Source of the DNA: Candidatus Melainabacteria bacterium
GTDB taxonomy: Bacteria; Cyanobacteriota; Vampirovibrionia; LMEP-6097
Reading direction: 5' to 3'
Length of the DNA: 9,845 nt
Assembly (NCBI GenBank): GCA_028817775.1
Contig: JAPPOW010000226.1
Span: 1 to 9,845 of the forward strand
The position numbers were made by a program, and so were the translations under genes. Positions 5,367 through 9,845 of the stretch are shown one piece after another. The notes under the pieces are model-generated. The model did not search any database and was not told where the DNA came from. It saw nothing but the letters and a program-made list of their open reading frames with translations. Every line of letters starts with the position of its first letter. The first letter of the stretch is position 1.

Positions 5367-6985
5367 TATCTATCTAGATACTTCACGACACCTTTGGCAA
5401 CAGATTTTGCTAATTCATCTTGGTAACTGTCTTTGACTAGCTTCTTGCGCTCTTGTGCATTAGTCATAAAGCCAAGCTCAAGCAATACTGAAGGAGCCTT
5501 GGTATACTTGGTCACCCAGAAATTAGCATGGCGGATACGACCATCAGGCATGCCAATATCACCAAGTAATTGTTTATGAATCACAGCTCCTAAACGTTTA
5601 CCGGTACTTGAATAGTAGTAAGTTTGCAAACCTTGCATCTCTGGATTAGTAATCAAAGCATTGACGTGAATTGAAACAAAGATCTTAGGATCAACTGCAT
5701 TAGTGACTTCAACCCTTTCAGCAAGTGAGATAAATCTATCTTCAGTACGCACCATATAGACCTTAATACCAGCAGCCTCGAGGTAATCCTTGACCTTGTG
5801 AGTAATACTCAAAGTTATATCCTTCTCATTGTAACCGCCATAGACAGCACCAGAGTCATAACCACCGTGACCAGCATCAAGCACTACCACTGTGCCAGCG
5901 CCCTTGCCAGCAGGTTCAATATCAAGGTCTTTTTTCTTTTTGTCCTTATTAGGAATAATTCTTACTAGTAGTGTCTTGGAACCTCTAGTCTCCTTAAATT
6001 CTTCAACCACATTACGCGACTTAAGATCAAAAACAACCCTAGTAACTGGTTTACCTACAGTAGCAAGCCCAAAACGCACATTCTCCACAAATTCAGTTTC
6101 TGGTAATTGTTCAGCACCCAGCGCATCATCATAGTCCATGCCAATCAAGTCAACCACCAAACGCTCTGGGTTGTGCAGCTTGAGGAATTTATAATCCAAA
6201 CGTTTAGTAGAATTAATGGCATAAACAACTTCATCCTTGCTATCGCGGTTCAAACGAATAGAAAGTACTCTGTTTTTAGATTTAAAATCTTCGCGGTCAC
6301 TCTTGTCCTTACCCAAGACCAAAACTTGTCGCTCATTATTACTGATACGTACCTCACGGTCATGGGTATCAGGACCAGTGAAGACCACTCTAACAATGGA
6401 TTTGTCAAATTGAGCAATTTTAATTCGTTCCTTACCATTATCAAAAGTCTGCACTTGACTGGAGCTCTTGAGCTTAGCACCAATTAAATCCAAAACTAGT
6501 CGCTGAGGATTATCCAACAAAATTGAACGTGGCGCCAAAACACCATCAGCAGTGATACGTAAGTCACCGTCTTCAAAACTAAAGTCTTGGACAGTTACAT
6601 CACTAACTGCGTAACGAAAGTAGAGTGACTGCCCAATATTCTCTACATTGACTTTCTCAAGCGCACTAATAGTACTGGCTTCACTAACCACCCGCACTGT
6701 GTTCTCATCAAACTGAGCTACGCGCACTCGCTTGACATCTAAACCTTCAGGTAGATTAAAACTAAACTTTCTATCACCTAACCTTGCATCCAAAATATCA
6801 AAAACCAAACGTGGTGGATTTTCATAGATTCGACGCTTGAATTTAAGATCTGCAAAGGAGTCATGATTGAGCTTAAGCACGGTATTATTAAGCTCAACTG
6901 TTTTGACTTGAATTTGCTTAGCTTGCACTGGCAGCAAAGAAAATAGCAGTAGCGGCAAGATCAGAGCTCTTAAAATACAAGACAT
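5366..6985 (-). CDS. amiC: N-acetylmuramoyl-L-alanine amidase with three AMIN repeats
   Basis: This secreted zinc amidase cleaves the bond between N-acetylmuramic acid and the peptide stem, usually for cell separation. Residues 1-22 are a signal peptide (cleavage after VQA). Three AMIN-type repeats follow at roughly 25-125, 128-225 and 237-345. They are recognisable by repeated 'NPxRLVxDxxxA/G' strands and 'xxRVVF' strands, and AMIN domains target peptidoglycan or the division site. A lysine-rich linker lies at about 347-353. The Amidase_3 catalytic domain spans about 365-538, with His373 in DAGHGG, Glu387, His440 in SIHVNA, and Glu503 in LLELGFMTN. All four zinc and catalytic positions are present. 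Three AMIN copies is more than the single copy of E. coli AmiC. It is the first gene of a two-gene unit with murI. The symbol is by domain architecture. Confidence 0.92.
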   Translation of the reverse strand: MSCILRALILPLLLFSLLPVQAKQIQVKTVELNNTVLKLNHDSFADLKFKRRIYENPPRLVFDILDARLGDRKFSFNLPEGLDVKRVRVAQFDENTVRVVSEASTISALEKVNVENIGQSLYFRYAVSDVTVQDFSFEDGDLRITADGVLAPRSILLDNPQRLVLDLIGAKLKSSSQVQTFDNGKERIKIAQFDKSIVRVVFTGPDTHDREVRISNNERQVLVLGKDKSDREDFKSKNRVLSIRLNRDSKDEVVYAINSTKRLDYKFLKLHNPERLVVDLIGMDYDDALGAEQLPETEFVENVRFGLATVGKPVTRVVFDLKSRNVVEEFKETRGSKTLLVRIIPNKDKKKKDLDIEPAGKGAGTVVVLDAGHGGYDSGAVYGGYNEKDITLSITHKVKDYLEAAGIKVYMVRTEDRFISLAERVEVTNAVDPKIFVSIHVNALITNPEMQGLQTYYYSSTGKRLGAVIHKQLLGDIGMPDGRIRHANFWVTKYTKAPSVLLELGFMTNAQERKKLVKDSYQDELAKSVAKGVVKYLDR

Positions 6986-6993
6986 TCCTTGTA

Positions 6994-7022
6994 ATCTTAA
7001 TGCAATTTGGCACTGTTTGCAA
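6994..7022 (-). promoter_or_regulatory. Promoter of the amiC-murI unit
   Basis: On the minus strand a -35 TTGCAA (7017-7022) is followed after exactly 17 bases by a -10 TAAGAT (6994-6999), which ends 8 bases before the ATG at 6985. The predicted transcript starts within about two bases of the ATG. A GGA directly abuts the ATG with no spacing, so it cannot act as a normal Shine-Dalgarno sequence. Confidence 0.6.
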
Positions 7023-7074
7023 ATACGTAATACCTTTAAGTTTCGCGCACATGGTCGCTTTACTCCCTGCAGAT

Positions 7075-7166
7075 GGAGCTAAAGCTCCTGCGTATAGGCT
7101 TCACCCTGCGTAAGCAGCGAAGCCTTTGCAGGCACGAAGTGCCATATGCAGGTTGCTCCAGCAACC
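7075..7166. repeat. Array of four different hairpins between the amiC and argC promoters
   Basis: Four perfect or near-perfect palindromes follow each other. The first is GGAGC-TAAA-GCTCC (7075-7088). The second has outer arms AGGCTTC/GAAGCCT (7096-7102 and 7119-7125) with inner arms CTGC/GCAG. The third is GGCAC-GAA-GTGCC (7131-7143). The fourth is GGTTGC-TCCA-GCAACC (7151-7166). They are separated by short TGCA- or TGCG-containing spacers. Arms start with GG and end with CC (with one flanking A-T pair in the second) but differ in sequence. The stretch 7174-7178 (TTTTT) after the last hairpin could make it a terminator on the plus strand. No open reading frame is supported here. Confidence 0.7.
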
Positions 7167-7190
7167 ATAAGCCTTTTTGCCTCCATACGC

Positions 7191-7196
7191 TACAAT
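7191..7196 (+). promoter_or_regulatory. -10 element before argC
   Basis: TACAAT ends 8 bases before the ATG at 7205. The bases between (aaaaaacc) contain no Shine-Dalgarno sequence. No convincing -35 is visible. No ARG box-like operator was recognised, although a degenerate one would be hard to see by eye. Confidence 0.5.
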
Positions 7197-7204
7197 AAAA
7201 AACC

Positions 7205-8254
7205 ATGCAAACAACTTTTAGAGCCGGAATACTAGGCAGTACCGGCTATACCGGAGCAACCCTCACTGGCATATTAGCCCGTCACCCTAATATAGAGATA
7301 GCATTCCTAGCTTCTCAGCAATATGCCGGGCAAAAATTCTCCTCTATCTATTCTGAGTACCGCGGCTTAGTCGATATAGAATGCTCAAATGTCGATGATG
7401 AAGCTATTGTTAATTTAACTAAGAATGATGTGGATATCGTTTTTTTCGCTACACCTAACGGTATCGCCCATAAACATATCCCAAACTTATATGAGAAAGG
7501 AATTCACTCTATTGATCTCAGTGCTGACTATAGATTCCGCGATCTCAGCACTTACGAAACTTGGTACGGTTTCAAACGTGAAGATCAAGCAATCAATGAT
7601 AAAGCAATTTATGGTTTAGTTGAATTTAAGCGAGAACAAATCAAAGCCATTGAAGGCACAGCTATCGTTGGCAACCCTGGTTGTTACACCACTTCCGCGA
7701 TCTTGGCTTTGAGCCCACTGCTTAAGAATAAGAAAGTAGCAGCTGGTTCAATTATTGTTGACGGCAAGTCTGGCATTAGCGGCGCTGGACGCAAAGCTGC
7801 CACCAATCTACTCTTTTCGGAAATCAATGAATCTTGTTCACCATATAATTTAGCTGGCAAGCATAGACATGGACCGGAGCTAGAAATGTTCTTCTCCCAA
7901 ATCTCTGGACAAGAAATCAATCTTACTTTCTCGCCACACTTAGTACCAATGTCTGTAGGTTTACTCACCACTTGCTACGCCAGTCTTGATTCAAGTGAAA
8001 CAGAATTGCGTAAACTCTATGAAGATACTTACGCCAACGAGGAGTTTGTGACAGTACTAGAAGCTGATCTTTACCCACAAACCAAATGGGCACTAGGTAC
8101 CAACCAAGCCTTCATCCAAGTCAATTATGATGAGAGACTCAAGCGTGCCATTATCACTTGTGCCATTGACAACTTAATGAAAGGCGCTGCTGGTCAGGCT
8201 GTACAAAACATGAACTTAATCCTAGGTTTAGATGAAACTACAGCACTAAAGTAA
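7205..8254 (+). CDS. argC: N-acetyl-gamma-glutamyl-phosphate reductase
   Basis: This cytoplasmic enzyme performs the third step of arginine synthesis, the NADPH-dependent reduction of N-acetylglutamyl phosphate to the semialdehyde. The N-terminal nucleotide-binding loop reads 'GILGSTGYTGA' at 8-18. The active site motif 'GNPGCYTTS' at 156-164 carries the catalytic Cys160. 'KSGISGAGRKA' lies at 188-198, and 'HRHGPE' at 220-225 supplies the catalytic His. The 349-residue length is typical for the long ArgC type. The ATG at 7205 places the dinucleotide-binding loop at the usual distance from the N terminus. No other arg gene is in the window, so it appears to be a single-gene unit. It diverges from amiC, and a hairpin follows its stop codon at once. 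Confidence 0.96.
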   Translation: MQTTFRAGILGSTGYTGATLTGILARHPNIEIAFLASQQYAGQKFSSIYSEYRGLVDIECSNVDDEAIVNLTKNDVDIVFFATPNGIAHKHIPNLYEKGIHSIDLSADYRFRDLSTYETWYGFKREDQAINDKAIYGLVEFKREQIKAIEGTAIVGNPGCYTTSAILALSPLLKNKKVAAGSIIVDGKSGISGAGRKAATNLLFSEINESCSPYNLAGKHRHGPELEMFFSQISGQEINLTFSPHLVPMSVGLLTTCYASLDSSETELRKLYEDTYANEEFVTVLEADLYPQTKWALGTNQAFIQVNYDERLKRAIITCAIDNLMKGAAGQAVQNMNLILGLDETTALK

Positions 8255-8279
8255 AGAGCAAGCCAAATAGACTTGCTCT
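8255..8279. terminator. Hairpin between the convergent argC and fibre-protein genes
   Basis: AGAGCAAG (8255-8262) and CTTGCTCT (8272-8279) form a perfect 8-bp stem with a 9-base loop, starting directly after the argC stop codon. Read on the minus strand the stem is followed by the T-rich stretch TTACTTTAG, a weak tail. It probably ends transcription from the right-hand gene and protects or ends argC mRNA. There is no strong U-run on the plus strand. Confidence 0.6.
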
Positions 8280-8304
8280 CAGAAATTAATCTAGTAATCA
8301 AAGA

Positions 8305-9845
8305 TTATCTGCGTGCTGTGCCACCTCTACCGCTGCGGTTGCCACGTCTTCCAACTCCAGTAGTCTGATAAGAGAAACACTCTCCATCACCAGCCATAAC
8401 TTCCCAACCATCTGCCATGTATACACAGACAGCATTATCACTGCTCATATATATAGTGCCTAAACTAGGGTCAGCCGGCGCATGATCCATTGGCTCAAGC
8501 TTCATTGCTCCTGAGATATGGAGGCTCTGTTCTGGTTGAGTAGTACCAATACCAACTCTTGAAGAAGCATCAAGATGAAGCTCTTGCAACCTTGCATCAT
8601 ATCTAGCAAGATAGCCTTGCTTCTGCTGCTCAAATCTCTCAACCATAGATCTGTAGTATGAACTCCAGCGTCTATAGCGAGGGTTATTAGCATATGCTTG
8701 ATAGCGATTGATGGTTCTATCAATACGCTCAAGCCTCTTACGCAAGCTTAGCAAGATAGAATCATCAAGATTGGCACCAGTTGCTTTAACAACAGCAAGT
8801 CCAGGTTTATCGAAACCAATCACTACGCTATCTGCCTCTAGCTTCTTAAGACCACTACCTATTGCAATCGAATGATTCTCAGTAAGATGATGATCAGTAC
8901 CAATTGCAAATGAATTATGGCCACTTACTTCACTGCCTGAACCAAGAGCAGCAGAGGAACTGTGCTCCGCAACCTTTGCATCATAACCGAGAACCATGCC
9001 ATTAGTAATTTCAGCTTTAGCTGCAGCCAATTGACTAAAACTAGCAGCCTTGGCACCAAGTCCAGCAAATTCTGCTCTCTGAGCTCTAATACTGTGATCA
9101 ACATAGATTGAACCAGCATCTAAAACCTCTGCCCTAGCTTGCTTCATCGCAATATCATCAACACCAATCTCACGCACTGATAAATTATCTGCGTATAGAT
9201 CATCCACTTTCATTGTTTGACCTTGAAAATGATTGATATGAGCAGACTCAGCAGAAAGCTCAAGACTCACGATTCCTTTCGTTGAAAGATCTACAATACG
9301 AGCATGATCAATACTTGCATCATCGATACTTGCCTGGTGAATACCAGCAGTCTCAAAATGAGATGTTTTAGAACTGATTGAAGCTGCTTTTAATCCTTCA
9401 GCCACTTTCAAACTACCATCAACAATTGTATGTCCTACTACAGTTTTACCTTTAACAGTTAGATCACCTTCTACGGTCAAATCTTTATGTATCAAAACTG
9501 GTGGATTCTCAGCAATAAACTTAGCAAGCAAGTACCTTGCAAAGTGAAGTATCTCTCTAATATAATCCTGTTCAGCAAGAACAGAAGAAAGATCAGTACC
9601 AACTGGAAACAAATCTTCAATCTTAGATTGAATCTCACCAACTACACCAGGATAACGTCCAGCCTCATCAGCAGAGACCTCAAATATATTAGCTACTGCT
9701 CGAATATGTGAGGCAGGCGTTCTCTCATCAATAGAACCTCTAGCACTTCCTAAAATAGAATATTGCAGCGCCATCTCAAAAAAACCAATCACACGGTGCA
9801 CCCTATAAATTTCGAACTCACGATCAACAGTGACTCCATCAGAAC
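8305..9845 (-). CDS. Fibre- or adhesin-like protein with a YadA-type head segment, N terminus outside the window
   Basis: The frame is open to the right edge. The 14 codons before the GTG at 9801 (SDGVTVDREFEIYR) read like normal protein, so the gene probably continues beyond the window; GTG 9801 and ATG 9774 are alternative starts. Visible parts, numbered from GTG 9801, are as follows. A helical region (about 30-100). Beta repeats of the type 'DLTVEGDLTVKGKTVV' (107-122). A long run of short strand repeats (150-265). A YadA-like head segment with 'SAALGSG', 'SFAIGT' and 'SIAIGSG' (282-316). A charged likely coiled coil (about 345-410). The phage-fibre motif 'VGIGTTQPEQSLHISGAMKL' (416-435). 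A C-terminal module with Cys459 and Cys475. A basic Gly/Arg tail (483-498). Such proteins are usually trimeric surface or tail fibres. No phage genes lie beside it and the substrate is unknown. Confidence 0.75.
   Translation of the reverse strand, partial: SDGVTVDREFEIYRVHRVIGFFEMALQYSILGSARGSIDERTPASHIRAVANIFEVSADEAGRYPGVVGEIQSKIEDLFPVGTDLSSVLAEQDYIREILHFARYLLAKFIAENPPVLIHKDLTVEGDLTVKGKTVVGHTIVDGSLKVAEGLKAASISSKTSHFETAGIHQASIDDASIDHARIVDLSTKGIVSLELSAESAHINHFQGQTMKVDDLYADNLSVREIGVDDIAMKQARAEVLDAGSIYVDHSIRAQRAEFAGLGAKAASFSQLAAAKAEITNGMVLGYDAKVAEHSSSAALGSGSEVSGHNSFAIGTDHHLTENHSIAIGSGLKKLEADSVVIGFDKPGLAVVKATGANLDDSILLSLRKRLERIDRTINRYQAYANNPRYRRWSSYYRSMVERFEQQKQGYLARYDARLQELHLDASSRVGIGTTQPEQSLHISGAMKLEPMDHAPADPSLGTIYMSSDNAVCVYMADGWEVMAGDGECFSYQTTGVGRRGNRSGRGGTARR

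Noticed and set aside
5892..6487. Plus-strand frames of 80 and 126 codons, and a minus-strand frame of 77 codons, inside amiC
   Set aside because: They are out-of-frame readings of the AMIN repeat region; the composition is not protein-like and there are no starts with regulatory signals.
7021..7204. Leader-type regulator (riboswitch or arginine attenuator) for argC
   Set aside because: The hairpins lie upstream of the likely argC -10, and no leader peptide or known riboswitch core is visible.
7425..7971. Short frames on both strands inside argC
   Set aside because: The argC frame has all catalytic motifs and covers them; the alternatives carry no recognisable domain.
8502..9711. Three short frames within the fibre gene
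   Set aside because: They are other-frame readings of repetitive coding DNA; the main frame shows coherent repeats and motifs throughout.
9772..9801. GTG 9801 or ATG 9774 as the true start of the fibre protein
   Set aside because: The frame stays open to the window edge with protein-like sequence before the GTG, and no convincing promoter or ribosome binding site is seen; treated as a partial gene.
1..9845. tRNA genes, CRISPR arrays, insertion sequences and phage integration sites
   Set aside because: No cloverleaf with a TTCGA-type loop, no regularly spaced repeats with unique spacers, and no transposase or integrase frame were seen. The repeats found are short palindromes.

Overview
The window comes from a bacterium with AT-rich DNA and dense gene packing. 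It holds nine protein genes, two of them cut by the window edges, and one small RNA gene. Phylum cannot be fixed from sequence alone. An N-acetylmuramoyl-L-alanine amidase with three AMIN repeats directly upstream of glutamate racemase recalls cyanobacteria and their non-photosynthetic relatives (Melainabacteria/Vampirovibrionia). That placement is a tentative inference from memory of gene order.

Left part (1-2170): a secreted zinc peptidase of family M16 runs leftward off the edge. Diverging from it is atpC, the epsilon subunit of F1Fo ATP synthase, with no other atp gene beside it. Their start codons are 44 bp apart and the two promoters interlock. The next gap (2170-2446) is not empty. It holds a short tandem octamer array and then a good candidate for the 4.5S signal recognition particle RNA gene with its own promoter.

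Middle (2447-5366): a 70-residue protein made almost only of an MshEN-type (GspE N-terminal) double motif is followed after 21 bp by a galactokinase-like GHMP kinase. Next comes a small secreted protein of unknown function, whose 3' end overlaps the convergent murI gene. Two palindromic repeat families lie inside coding sequence here. One gives the start region and an in-frame insert of the GHMP kinase, the other an in-frame insert of about 26 residues in MurI.

Right part (5366-9845): amiC and murI overlap by one base (TAATG), forming a cell-wall operon on the minus strand. Diverging from it, beyond a cluster of four hairpins, is argC of arginine biosynthesis. It meets a large fibre- or adhesin-like gene that enters from the right edge, with a hairpin between the two 3' ends.

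A theme across the window is how transcription units begin. All six that can be examined show a -10-like hexamer 6 to 9 bases before the start codon and no well-placed Shine-Dalgarno sequence. The SRP RNA promoter has the same spacing (7 bases) to its predicted 5' end. This suggests leaderless mRNAs are the rule in this genome.
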